Source of the DNA: Spirochaetales bacterium | GTDB lineage: Bacteria > Spirochaetota > Spirochaetia > SZUA-6 > DRHE01 | NCBI GenBank assembly: GCA_030615505.1 | Contig: JAUWZD010000005.1 | Span: 28,222-92,221 of the forward strand | Reading direction: 5' to 3' | Length of the DNA stretch: 64,000 bases | Shown here: positions 1 through 9,684 of the stretch, one piece after another | How the letters are laid out: each line of letters opens with the position of its first letter | Numbering within the stretch: the stretch's first letter is position 1 | The notes under the pieces: model-generated | Told to the model about the DNA's origin: nothing | Database searches by the model: none | Seen by the model: only the letters and a program-made list of their open reading frames with translations | Position numbers and translations under genes: made by a program

Positions 1-565
1 TCCATCTCTTCTGTTTCTCCATACCTCCTGCCAGCTGGGCGCCCAAAGTTCTCCCGTGAAAGGCATTCTGAAAGGATACGATATACTTCTTTTCGGCTCC
101 GTGCTTTTCTAAGGCATAGGTTTTTGCCAGCTTAATACTGTTCTCTATGGATTCACTCCCAGTACTTAAGAGGAACACATGATAATTTGATGGATCCGGT
201 GAAATGGCCTGGAGAGCCCTGGTAAGCTCCGCTCTTTTTTCATGGACAAACACATATGTGGAAAGCAGAGGCTTCTTTAGTATTTCCATTAGGACTTTCC
301 TGATTTCTTCTCTCCCATGCCCTGTATTGGTAATCAGCACCCCGGAGGACCAGTCGATCCACGTGTTCCCCCAGCGGTCCCAGATCTGAAAACCCTCTGC
401 CCGGTCCCATACGATGGGGGGCTGTCCCATCATGGACTGTGGCTCAGATTTCATTAAGGATTGAAATATCTCTAAAGATTCCGGCACCGGAAGCTTTGTC
501 TTTATCCGGCGATATTTAGTATTAACTTCCGGCACATCAAGCGGTTTTAGATTATACCTGGCCAT
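1..565 (-). CDS. Class-III (PLP) aminotransferase, partial (C-terminus outside window)
   Basis: Minus-strand reading from ATG at 565: MARYNLKPLDVPEVNTKYRRIKTKLPVPESLEIFQ...WDRAEGFQIWDRWGNTWIDWSSGVLITNTGHG...STGSESIENSIKLAKTYA...FHGRTLGAQ; class-III aminotransferase motifs. Not in the supplied ORF track because it runs off the edge. Confidence 0.85.
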   Translation of the reverse strand, partial: MARYNLKPLDVPEVNTKYRRIKTKLPVPESLEIFQSLMKSEPQSMMGQPPIVWDRAEGFQIWDRWGNTWIDWSSGVLITNTGHGREEIRKVLMEILKKPLLSTYVFVHEKRAELTRALQAISPDPSNYHVFLLSTGSESIENSIKLAKTYALEKHGAEKKYIVSFQNAFHGRTLGAQLAGGMEKQKRW

Positions 566-569
566 ACTT

Positions 570-1835
570 CTATCTCCTTTCGACATGGGGCTTATCACCG
601 TAGAGAATCTTAACGAGCGACCCATCGCTTAATATGGAGAGCCGAGCCGATTCCACAACCAGCTCATTGATATAGCTGTTTGCCGGTGTGGCAATAATGC
701 CCTTTTCATCTGTCTCTTTAATAATCTTCTGTCTCGCCTCAAGAGATTTCTTGCCGTCCATAACGGCAACCTCATTCTCTATTCTATGGATGGTGTTGAT
801 GGTAGCTGCTATAGAATCGTAGCCATAACCAACAGGTTTATAGCCTTGCCCTTCCCAGGGAACTAATCTGTAGAAATCGGGATTCACAAAATTGAAATGG
901 GAACCTGCAGCACCGATTCCCTCTAAATAACTGTGGGTTACACCGCGGAACTGATCATTGTGCTTAATCATACCGCTTTTACCATCACCCTCACAGAACA
1001 TGGTTAAGCACTGTTCATTACTCCCCGCACCTTCATCAGGGTATCCAAGTCCATTGGTTACGGTAAGCAGGGCGCCGTTTTCATAGCAAACCCGGCCGTT
1101 AGTCCACATATAGCCTTTATTACCATTGGGAAACAGTCCCTCAACACCGGAAACAGAAAGTTCAACCGGCTTCAATCCGGTAATAAAATACACGAGATCC
1201 ACGTAGTGGCAGCCCACATAGACAAATGGGTCGGTCTTATCGCTTGTGAACCAGTTCTGGAAGTTAGAGGATCGATAAAAATAGGGTTCGATCATCTTTG
1301 CCTCACCTATCATGAACTCACCGAAATCCCCACGAGCATAGCGCCTCTTTGCCAGCAGGGATCTTCGATCAAATCGCTTATGGTATTCCACCCCGACAAA
1401 TAGTCCTTTCCTGTAGGCTGTATCCTTAATCTCTTCAGCATGTTCATAGCTCAAGACAAGGGGCTTAACACAGAGTACATGCTGATCATTATGAAGGGCC
1501 TCCTTCAATACCGGGTAGTGGAGCTGGTCGGGCATTGCCACAACAACGGCCTGGCGGGTCTTCATTTCAGAAATTACTGTTTTGAAAAGCTCGGGGAAGT
1601 TTTTATCCGGAGCCGCCTCCAAGTCCGGATAGGGAGTAAAATCCTGGTTTGGGAATGCCTCTTTAAACTCCTCATTTTCATTTAGACTCTTAAGAGGCGT
1701 ATTGTTTAAAGAACATATACTGATCTTCCCGACCACACCGATACGCTGCAAATGGTAGATTGAAGGAAGGATAAGATCATTGGTGATCATACCCCCTCCT
1801 ACGATAGTAATATCAATACTTTTACCCATACGCAT
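570..1835 (-). CDS. Gfo/Idh/MocA family NAD(P)-dependent oxidoreductase
   Basis: 421-aa ORF; N-terminal Rossmann IVGGGMITNDL, VVVAMPDQLHYPVLKEAL, CVKPLVLSYEHAEEI, VGVEYHKRFDRR. Confidence 0.88.
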   Translation of the reverse strand: MRMGKSIDITIVGGGMITNDLILPSIYHLQRIGVVGKISICSLNNTPLKSLNENEEFKEAFPNQDFTPYPDLEAAPDKNFPELFKTVISEMKTRQAVVVAMPDQLHYPVLKEALHNDQHVLCVKPLVLSYEHAEEIKDTAYRKGLFVGVEYHKRFDRRSLLAKRRYARGDFGEFMIGEAKMIEPYFYRSSNFQNWFTSDKTDPFVYVGCHYVDLVYFITGLKPVELSVSGVEGLFPNGNKGYMWTNGRVCYENGALLTVTNGLGYPDEGAGSNEQCLTMFCEGDGKSGMIKHNDQFRGVTHSYLEGIGAAGSHFNFVNPDFYRLVPWEGQGYKPVGYGYDSIAATINTIHRIENEVAVMDGKKSLEARQKIIKETDEKGIIATPANSYINELVVESARLSILSDGSLVKILYGDKPHVERR

Positions 1836-1962
1836 CCTCCCTGTTTTACAATAAGTTCACCTTGACTGGTATTTACTATTACGCTATATTTAAAAACATC
1901 TTATGATATTAAATAAAAATCGTTCTGTCAATATACTGTTAATTTCGCAGAGCTGAGCAGAG

Positions 1963-3183
1963 ATGCTTTCAAACCTGGAAGATATTCACGAAGGAAACCG
2001 CTACCGGATAAAAGACTGGGAAAAGGCTGCTATTTTCCAGTGCATATGCTCTCGGGAAGAAATTACACGAAAAAAAATAGCAAAAAAACTAAATATACGT
2101 GCCACAGCAGTTTCCAATGTTGTTCAGGAGCTTATTGACGATAACCTGGTCTTAGAGGGCAGGGCCAGAAACCCGGGTAAAAAGGGAAGACCCGAGATAC
2201 GCCTGTATCCGCATTTTAACAGGTTTCAAGCCATTGCACTTCACGTTGTCTCCCGGGAACTGAAGGGTTTTTTGATTAATATGGGAGAGGAAATACTGGC
2301 GGAGTTGACCATGCCTTTAGCGGGAAGCTCCGGAAACAGCGTCCTCCTTCAAAGCATGCAAAAACTTATAAGCTCCCTAACTTCAGAAAAACCAGCATCA
2401 TCCGAGTTGCTTGGTATCGGGCTTTCCCTCCCCGGTACTGTGAGTCCTAAAACAAAAAAATGGATATCCGCCGCCAGATGGCCTAATATCAGGCATCTCT
2501 CTCTTTCAAGCATAGAAAAAAGCACGGGTTTCAAGATCTCTCTTCACAGATTCCTCGATGCGGAACTGGAACATATGCTTCTAAAAAATCCCCGCTACCG
2601 GGAGGGGGGCACACTTCTACTGCACTGGGGATACGGAATAGGTTCAGCATACGCACATCAGGGAACCGTGCTGAAATCCACCCTGGGCAGATTCGGTGAA
2701 ATCGGTCATTCCCCGGTGAATACTCAAGATCCCAAACAATGCCTGTGCGGTTCCAAAGGCTGCCTGGAAACGGAGGCCGCGCTCTGGGCCCTCCTTCCTG
2801 AAATTAAAAAAAACTTTCCACTGGCTCCGGAAGACGAATTTGAGTTTACTGATTTTATTAAACACAGAAATATTAAAAAACTCCCGGTGATTAAAAGAGC
2901 CTTAGACTATGTTGCCATAGAACTTACGAAGCTCCATAAAATATTTTATCCGGACAGGATAATCATTTCCGGACCGTTCACCAGAGATGAAACAATATTC
3001 AGACTGCTCGCCCAGGGATTCATGTCCAATATTGCTTCATATGCTAAAGACTCCGTATCACTTGAGGCTTTAAGCGCAGGATTCCCCGGTGGTGTGTTCG
3101 GCAGCACCTATGTCTTCTTTCACAAAGCCTTAAAGGATTATCTTACTGCCCGTTGGAGCGGTAAGACTTCCACTGCCATGTAA
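1963..3183 (+). CDS. ROK family transcriptional regulator/sugar kinase-like
   Basis: 406-aa ORF; N-terminal winged HTH (REEITRKKIAKKLNIRATAVSNVVQELI), ROK zinc motif CLCGSKGCLETEA. Confidence 0.88.
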   Translation: MLSNLEDIHEGNRYRIKDWEKAAIFQCICSREEITRKKIAKKLNIRATAVSNVVQELIDDNLVLEGRARNPGKKGRPEIRLYPHFNRFQAIALHVVSRELKGFLINMGEEILAELTMPLAGSSGNSVLLQSMQKLISSLTSEKPASSELLGIGLSLPGTVSPKTKKWISAARWPNIRHLSLSSIEKSTGFKISLHRFLDAELEHMLLKNPRYREGGTLLLHWGYGIGSAYAHQGTVLKSTLGRFGEIGHSPVNTQDPKQCLCGSKGCLETEAALWALLPEIKKNFPLAPEDEFEFTDFIKHRNIKKLPVIKRALDYVAIELTKLHKIFYPDRIIISGPFTRDETIFRLLAQGFMSNIASYAKDSVSLEALSAGFPGGVFGSTYVFFHKALKDYLTARWSGKTSTAM

Positions 3184-3324
3184 AGGGGCATTTACAAATT
3201 GAAAGTTGCTGCCTATTCCGGCGGAAAACTACCACTTTTCAGGCCTTTCCCGGAATCTCTAAAACCTCTAATCTCATCCAATTTCATCTGAAAATAAAGT
3301 AGTATCTATCCTAACAGAGATGGA

Positions 3325-3625
3325 CGATCGATAAATTGCCAGGGTACTGAACATTTCCCGCCCTGTAGTGGTGAAGTATTGGCAAGGCTTTCAAAATAGT
3401 TAGCTTGCGCTTGAGCAAATCAAGGAGATGGCTGACAGCGAGCTTCTGCGTATGATTGAGAAGCCAAAGATTGAAAAAAGTAGCAATTACAGACAGTTGA
3501 TTCAATACTTCCCCTATTTCGTAATCGAACTGAAGCGCAAAAGGGTGAACCTCCAGTTGCTGTGGCAGGAGTACAAACAGATACCGTTGTTGGTTCAAGA
3601 TTGTTTGAAAAATATCCGGATAATT
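3325..3625 (+). pseudogene. IS21-family IstA transposase remnant
   Basis: RQIARVLNISRPVVVKYWQGFQ (HTH) / stop / MADSELLRMIEKPKIEKSSNYRQLIQYFPYFVIELKRKRVNLQLLWQEYKQ; truncated and interrupted. Confidence 0.55.
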
Positions 3626-3729
3626 CTCCATATCCGAGTTGTTTCATTTTTGGGTATAATAAATAGAAATAACAGTCTATGAACCTGATCTTAAGAAATG
3701 GGAAAGTGATTTTAAAAGGATAAAAGAAT

Positions 3730-3985
3730 GATTTGTCCGATTTGTAAAAATTCAAAAATGGCTAAAGGATTTGCTGCTCTTGTTTTTGATAATGGGATAG
3801 GTAATTCTGTCTTTTTAAGGGATCCCACCTCGTACCCGTCCAATTGGATATGCGACCATTATCGCCACAGACGGGACACCACCATCGAAGTTCTGTTCCA
3901 TCTGGATGCAATTCCGAGTGAATAACACCAGAACAGGGTATCCTGCCAGGGCGTCTTCGACATTGAAGACCGGTAGATTCCCGAA
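3730..3985 (-). pseudogene. Small zinc-ribbon-type hypothetical protein remnant
   Basis: Minus strand reads ...HSELHPDGTELRWWCPVCGDNGRISNWTGTRWDP...; no intact N-terminus. Confidence 0.35.
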
Positions 3986-4450
3986 AAAGAGAGACCCGAT
4001 CTACCTTCGTTTCGATAATTTATCCGAAATACTCAGCGAGTCTTATTGCCTCTCCAGGTAATTCATGGGCTTCCTCGTCTTTATAATCGAAATGTGACAT
4101 ATCTGTAATCCATGTATCTCCCATTATTTAAGCCTGTTCAATTATGATAAAGCAATGAAAAATTACAGTGCCTTTTTTACCAACCAACACCCCTTATGGG
4201 GACTCGCCTCCTGTTTTCGCAAAGCCTCACCCACTATGGCACTTCTGGCCGTTAGCAGCTAAATGATTACCCACTCTACTAACGAGTTAATTGCCAACTT
4301 TTTATCAAATCATAATCATTTCTTCACAGTTTCGCAATAAATACTGCTTTTTCTCTAGTTTCATAACTTCTTCACCTCAACCAAATTCAATCTTTGGTAC
4401 AAAAAAAGATTGACCCTTTGTATAATATCCTAATCAAGTGAATTAGGCTT

Positions 4451-4735
4451 ATGGAATTGAATAAGAAGCACATAGAAACTGCATTGGGGGTTTTGTCTAA
4501 AGGAAAAGCAAGGCATCTCTGGATCCATGGTATATTATTCCACGGTGTAGGAATTTCTGTATTGATTTCTCTTGTTATAGTTATTGCTGAAGTAATAAAA
4601 AAAGATTTCAACATAGTGAGAATACTCATAAGAGTTTCCATAATTTTGATTGTCTTTTGCACGTCGGGATATTTTTATGGTTACTGGAGTTGGAACCTTT
4701 TTGAAAAGCTAAAGAAAGAAATAGATAAAGAATAA
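4451..4735 (+). CDS. Small two-TM membrane protein
   Basis: 94-aa ORF with two hydrophobic segments, 2 nt upstream of the SEC-C gene. Confidence 0.55.
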   Translation: MELNKKHIETALGVLSKGKARHLWIHGILFHGVGISVLISLVIVIAEVIKKDFNIVRILIRVSIILIVFCTSGYFYGYWSWNLFEKLKKEIDKE

Positions 4736-4737
4736 AT

Positions 4738-5352
4738 ATGGCATATATACCCTTTTACCAATTTTTCCCAGAGATCGCTGAAAGAGAAACGCGATGTCTT
4801 ATTGTTCTTAATCATCCTGAACTGCCTGCTGATAGTTATGGTTTGATAGAGTTGTATTGTGACGAACCGGGTTGCGATTGCAGGCGAGTATTTTTTAATG
4901 TTCTATCAAGGAAGACCGGGAAAACATTAGCTGTAATCGCTTATGGGTGGGAAAACAAGAGGTATTATGAAAAATGGATGGGGGATAACGATCCGGAATC
5001 CATTGGCGATCTAAAGGGGCCGATTTTAAATCGGTTAAGTCCCCAGTCCAAGTTAGCGCCCGCTTTGCTGAAGCAGGTTAGAGATGTTCTCAATGACCGA
5101 GATTATGTAAAACGACTAAAGAGTCATTATCAGCTTTTCAAAGAAGCCATTGAGAAGAAAACAAGAGAAAAACAGACAAGTAGAAGGGCTATCGATGTTG
5201 TTTTTAGTAGAAAAACGAAGGAATCAGGTGGTGTGTCTAAGAATTCTCAGGCAATTGATAATAATCCGCAAACACCCCATAAAATTGGTCGGAATGATTC
5301 CTGGCCCTGTGGGTCAGGAAAGAAATACAAATATTGCTGTCTTGGCAAATAG
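4738..5352 (+). CDS. SEC-C metal-binding motif protein
   Basis: 204-aa ORF; C-terminal GRNDSWPCGSGKKYKYCCLGK (SEC-C zinc motif). Confidence 0.8.
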   Translation: MAYIPFYQFFPEIAERETRCLIVLNHPELPADSYGLIELYCDEPGCDCRRVFFNVLSRKTGKTLAVIAYGWENKRYYEKWMGDNDPESIGDLKGPILNRLSPQSKLAPALLKQVRDVLNDRDYVKRLKSHYQLFKEAIEKKTREKQTSRRAIDVVFSRKTKESGGVSKNSQAIDNNPQTPHKIGRNDSWPCGSGKKYKYCCLGK

Positions 5353-5548
5353 TCGATTTTCGCCAATGTGCTAACGGAACATTAGCAGACATTACGCCTA
5401 TTGCGACTCAGCGGAGAACACGGGGAAGCTAATTCCTTAGCGTATGTTTACCTACACTATGGCCCATCATCATATCACTTGATTTTAACATCTGTTTTCA
5501 TTACATTAAATAAAAATAATCTAAATTAAGATTGTAAGGAGAATTTGC

Positions 5549-5779
5549 ATGGGTAAGATCGCAAAGGTAACTTCCAAGGGACAGGTTACCATCCCAAAAG
5601 AAATACGGGACCATCTCAATTCCCAAGTAATAGAGTTTGAGATTGAAGATGATAAGGTTGTTGTACGACCTGTAAAGAGGGTAGCAGGAAATTTAAAAAG
5701 ATATGCAAACCCTGATTTCATTCCTCGGGAAAAAACTGCCTGGGAAAAAGCAGTGAAAGACAAGTATGAAAATCGTTGA
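5549..5779 (+). CDS. AbrB/MazE/SpoVT-fold antitoxin (VapB-like)
   Basis: MGKIAKVTSKGQVTIPKEIRDHLN swapped-hairpin AbrB motif; overlaps the PIN gene by 14 nt. Confidence 0.85.
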   Translation: MGKIAKVTSKGQVTIPKEIRDHLNSQVIEFEIEDDKVVVRPVKRVAGNLKRYANPDFIPREKTAWEKAVKDKYENR

Positions 5780-6137
5780 TGCTAATGTCGTTCTTCGCTA
5801 TCTCCTCGCCGATGTTCAACATCTTTTTATGAAATCTAAAGAACTATTAGAGCATGAAACAATATATCTTCCCTTTGAAGTGCTCGCTGAAATTGTTTAC
5901 GTGCTTGAAAAGGTTTATACAGTAACCAGAGAAGAGATATCTGGATCACTTATCAACTTATTAAAATATCAAAATATGTCAACATATGACTCAGAGATAG
6001 CTATATATGCCATGAAAGCTTTTTCCGATACGAAGCTAGATTTCATTGATACGCTCCTATCTGCCTATAAAAAGGTGCGGAATTTTGAAATTGTCAGTTA
6101 TGATAAGAAACTGATCAAATATATTGAGATGAATTGA
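5766..6137 (+). CDS. PIN-domain ribonuclease toxin (VapC-like)
   Basis: MKIVDANVVLRYLLAD... with later acidic residues (LDFIDTLLSA); paired with AbrB-type antitoxin. Confidence 0.83.
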   Translation: MKIVDANVVLRYLLADVQHLFMKSKELLEHETIYLPFEVLAEIVYVLEKVYTVTREEISGSLINLLKYQNMSTYDSEIAIYAMKAFSDTKLDFIDTLLSAYKKVRNFEIVSYDKKLIKYIEMN

Positions 6138-6483
6138 GATTTCGTTAGCCTATCTCATGGTAGTATTAGAATACCCAAACCCACACTCCTTGGGCCACCT
6201 CGGACCAGCGCTTGCACTATTTCACCGTGTGGGGGATAATTATCTCTGGGTTTTCACCAAACCACACAACATTCATCGACTTTCATCGAAATATGCACTA
6301 CAATAGGATTACAATGATCTGATGAAACTATTCACTCCCCAAGGGTTTATTATAAATTCTCCCATTCGTCTGCTGAAAGTTCTCTATTAATGATACTCAC
6401 AACTTCTTTAAGTATAAATCGTAATTGAGGAATTGAATATTCAGCATTAGTTTGTCTTGGGTTAAAATATTTAAAAATTAGAG

Positions 6484-7183
6484 TGATTCTACTGGCGGAT
6501 GGAATAATTCACCCACAAGAGCAACGATAACAGTGCTTGATAATACCGGTAGTCTTGTGAAAATGCAGGATAACATATCGTTACTTTTTACCGGCTGGAA
6601 TACAGCTGCTAATGGGAGTGGAACGGATTATGCGGCAGCTTCTACTTTTAGCATGGGTAGTGCTAATGTAACTTTGTACGCACAGTGGTCAGCGCTTCGT
6701 GCAACAGGACCTGCTGGTGGATTGATATTCTATGACGCAGGTAGTGTTCAGAGTTGGGGCCGATATCTTGAGGCTGCGCCTAGCGATCAGAGTACAGGCC
6801 AGGTATGGATAGAGGGTGGTTCAACGCAAACTACACTAAACGGAAATACTTTCACTGCCATTGGCACAGGGCAGGCAAATTCAGATTATATCATTGCTCA
6901 AACAGGCCATACTGGAAGTGCAGCAAAGGTCTGCCTTGACTATGTTGACGGTATATATGATGACTGGTTTCTCCCGTCTTACGATGAGCTTAAACAGATG
7001 TATTGGATATTAAAACATGAAGGAGTTGGCGGATTTGCCAATAAAGCCTATTGGTCGTCGTCTGAGGACGATGAAAGGCGCGCATTTGGCGTGGACTTCG
7101 CCAATGGCAACTCGGGCAGCATCGACAAGAGCGAGGGGACAGGTTACATTCCATTCCAGGTTCGGGCTGTTCGGGCTTTTTAA
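6484..7183 (+). pseudogene. 5'-truncated InlB B-repeat + DUF1566 (Lcl_C) protein
   Basis: Frame reads ..WNNSPTRATITVLDNTGSLVK...FTGWNTAANGSGTDYAAASTFSMGSANVTLYAQWSA (InlB_B repeat), then ATGPAGGLIFYDAG...DDWFLPSYDELKQMY...AYWSSSEDD...VRAVRAF (DUF1566); no signal peptide or upstream domains. Confidence 0.7.
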
Positions 7184-7249
7184 CTATTTATCAATTTAAC
7201 TATTTAGGGGGTTAAGGGGGATTTAGCCCGTGTGGGGTCGGGTAATCGG

Positions 7250-7265
7250 GGGGCGTTGCCGCCCC
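7250..7265. other. GGGGCG-TTGC-CGCCCC hairpin 65-80 nt downstream of the DUF1566 stop
   Basis: 6-bp perfect G/C stem with 4-nt loop, read directly. Confidence 0.6.
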
Positions 7266-7309
7266 AGCGGACAATCGGTTTTGAATGTCTTTTAGCGTGA
7301 TCCGGTTAA

Positions 7310-7455
7310 TATGCCTTTAACAAATCGCATGAACCTATCCGGCAGGGTAGCCGGAGAAATAGAGAGAAGACGTTCGTTACGGGAGAAATACAATATCGGG
7401 CTGTTTCTCTTGAAGCTTCCCACCTCCTCAACCCCTCCGTTCCGTGTCGCCGTCT
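7310..7455 (-). repeat. Dispersed repeat R2, copy 2 (inverted)
   Basis: Reverse complement reads gggaaagagaagacggcgacacggaacggagg...atattgtatttctcccgtaacga...gccggataggtt, matching R2 at 9395-9640. Confidence 0.8.
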
Positions 7456-7829
7456 TCTCTTTCCCTGAACCATACACAAATGACCGGTTTCTAGATAATG
7501 TGCTTGCCATGGAAAACCTCCTGGTAAATGACAGCCAAGACCACTCCAACATTAGTTACAAGTTCGTAGATCGGGGTTGCTTTCTATTGAAACAAGCGAT
7601 TCAGCTAGAAAACGCCAATGTATTTGCCCGTTCACTTCGTAAGATCTACTCCACTCGTTCCGAAATTGTACACTCTAAAAAACGGCCCAGAGACTGGGAT
7701 ACCGATAAATCAAAGAAGCTCCTTCAAGATTCTGATCACTACCTGAGGGAACTATTGCGATACGTACTTGAACATCCGGAATTTGCTGATTCCATAAAAG
7801 TGGACAAAGCTAAGAGGGATTTATACTAA
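7311..7829 (+). CDS. HEPN/Apea-like domain protein; N-terminal part repeat-derived
   Basis: C-terminal ..FVDRGCFLLKQAIQLENANVFARSLRKIYSTRSEIVHSKKRPRD.. resembles HEPN (RxxxxH-type, RSEIVH); first ~50 codons lie in an inverted copy of repeat R2. Confidence 0.5.
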   Translation: MPLTNRMNLSGRVAGEIERRRSLREKYNIGLFLLKLPTSSTPPFRVAVFSFPEPYTNDRFLDNVLAMENLLVNDSQDHSNISYKFVDRGCFLLKQAIQLENANVFARSLRKIYSTRSEIVHSKKRPRDWDTDKSKKLLQDSDHYLRELLRYVLEHPEFADSIKVDKAKRDLY

Positions 7830-8068
7830 ACTTAGTGATTTGATGAACCATAACACCGGATTTCGCACAGCTACCCGACTCCTTTGGCGATACGGTCTTC
7901 AAGTAATAGCTGATCGTTGGTGATTATTTTCACCAACCCACACCCCTTGTGAATACTCCACTATCGCTTCGGAATGAGGCACCTTATTGCCACTGACCTT
8001 TAGCCATGACTGCTTGTCCGGAGTATATTCAATGGTTATGATAAACAAGAAGATAACTATAGGAGATC

Positions 8069-8365
8069 ATGAAACCGGGTAAACGTGACACGAAAGTGAG
8101 CATCTTGATTAAGGGTATGGAACTAAAGGAACTTCAGAAGCATATATGGTTGATGGCGGAGAGTTATGGCCTTGATCGTCGTATCGAGAAATACAGAGGA
8201 AAGAGGACAATCGGGTTATATCGATGGGATATGGAGTGTCTGCTGGATGTTCTTAGTATAGTCTTGGATGATCCTAAAGAATATCCCTCTAAAGGAAGCA
8301 TGGAATACAAGGTTACACATGGTCTATATCAGAGATTAAAACGAATATACGACTCCACGTATTAA
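8069..8365 (+). CDS. Hypothetical protein
   Basis: 98-aa ORF with an RBS-like GGAG upstream; no family recognised. Confidence 0.5.
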   Translation: MKPGKRDTKVSILIKGMELKELQKHIWLMAESYGLDRRIEKYRGKRTIGLYRWDMECLLDVLSIVLDDPKEYPSKGSMEYKVTHGLYQRLKRIYDSTY

Positions 8366-8510
8366 AGATGAAGTATGAAAGATGATGGATACGTTCTCCT
8401 GTAGTTTTGGAGCTCTGTGGTATGATGGATTTCCCAGTCACGAATGACGACACCTGGTCGATCACGAAGTCCAGAAGGAACCATAAGGGAGAGGCGCTCG
8501 AACGTCCGAA

Positions 8511-8855
8511 GTGAATAAGGAGGGCCAAAATGTGAAATACGAAGGTACGTGGCACATTTCTGAGATGGAAATGTGGGATGAGGATTACTTCAACATGGAG
8601 GTTCAAGCGTACGTCAGGATCGATTCCGAGGGGCTCGGCGAATTCCAATTTGGTTTGGTTTCCGGAGAAATAGACGGAGAGATTGTAGAAGACGGTACCG
8701 ACGAGAGATTCGAGTTCACTTGGGAAGGCAATGATGAATGTGATCCAGCTTTGGGCAGTGGCTGGTTCAGATTGAAAGACAAGAATAGTATTGAGGGAAG
8801 AATAAAGACCCACATGGGAGACAGCTCGGCATTCTCAGCGAGACGTGCGAAATAA
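8511..8855 (+). CDS. Hypothetical protein
   Basis: 114-aa ORF YEGTWHISEMEMWDEDYFNMEVQAYVRI...FQFGLVSGEIDG; resembles a widespread small uncharacterised family. Confidence 0.6.
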   Translation: MNKEGQNVKYEGTWHISEMEMWDEDYFNMEVQAYVRIDSEGLGEFQFGLVSGEIDGEIVEDGTDERFEFTWEGNDECDPALGSGWFRLKDKNSIEGRIKTHMGDSSAFSARRAK

Positions 8856-8961
8856 TCGTGACCCGGCTTGATTCGAGAAATGTCAGCGACAATTACGTGA
8901 TCAACTATGAAGCTGTTAAAAATCGCTTTTCCGCCAATGTCCGCAACATTCGGCAACTTTC

Positions 8962-9265
8962 GCCGGAAGCGCACAAAAATTGGATCAAGATGGTCTGCTT
9001 TTCAATTTATTGAAAGGATAGAATTATTCACACTAAAACCATTGAGAACACGCCAATATTTCTTCAATTATAATCCGGTGTATTCAAGGATCATGCCGGA
9101 AAAACCATTGAAACCGGTTTGTCCGCCTTGCTTCGAGCCTGCCGTCCTGGCAGGCTTGTCTTGGTTTGTAGAGCGATGGAAAAATAGCTTCCAAAAAACA
9201 GGGACGTTTTTTGGAGCGTCGGGGAGCCGCAATATCAGGAAGCAAATAATGTTATATGCTCAGCT
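8962..9265 (+). repeat. Dispersed structured repeat R1, copy 1
   Basis: Shares 'catgccg(g/a)aaaaaccatt', 'gtccgccttgcttcg', 'agcgtcgggGAGCCGCAATATCAGGAAGCAAATAA' with 9685-9955 and (reverse complement) 28445-28835. Confidence 0.85.
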
Positions 9266-9394
9266 AATCCACCATCAGAAAAAACGGATCGGATCACTCA
9301 ATCTCTTACCTGTATATCATCCGCAGTGATTCTCTTCCTTTGATTCCCCCGGCCCTCTCCTTACCGGTTAACTAAAGCTGGAAGCTATGAGGTA

Positions 9395-9640
9395 TTTTCT
9401 AGTCTATCCGAAATACCAAACGGCAGCCGTATGGAAAGGCGGTTGACGGAAGAAAGAGGGGGGGGAATTAGGAAAGAAAGATAAGACGGCGATACGGAAC
9501 GAGGGATTGAGGATGCGGAAAGTTTCAAGAAAAACGGACCGATATTGTATTTCTCCCGTAACGATTATCTTATCTTGGTTTCCGGCTCCCTTGCCGGATA
9601 GTTTTATCTGATTTATTAAAGGCGCATTCTTATCTACAAT
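9395..9640 (+). repeat. Dispersed repeat R2, copy 1
   Basis: 'ggcagccg-atggaaaggcggttgacggaagaaagagggggggg' shared with 35590-35735; 'gccggatag-tt..gatttattaaaggc' matches reverse complement of 7310-7455. Confidence 0.8.
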
Positions 9641-9684
9641 TCTCACGTTTTTAAGCCAACCCAACTCTTTAGGAGCATTGCAAT

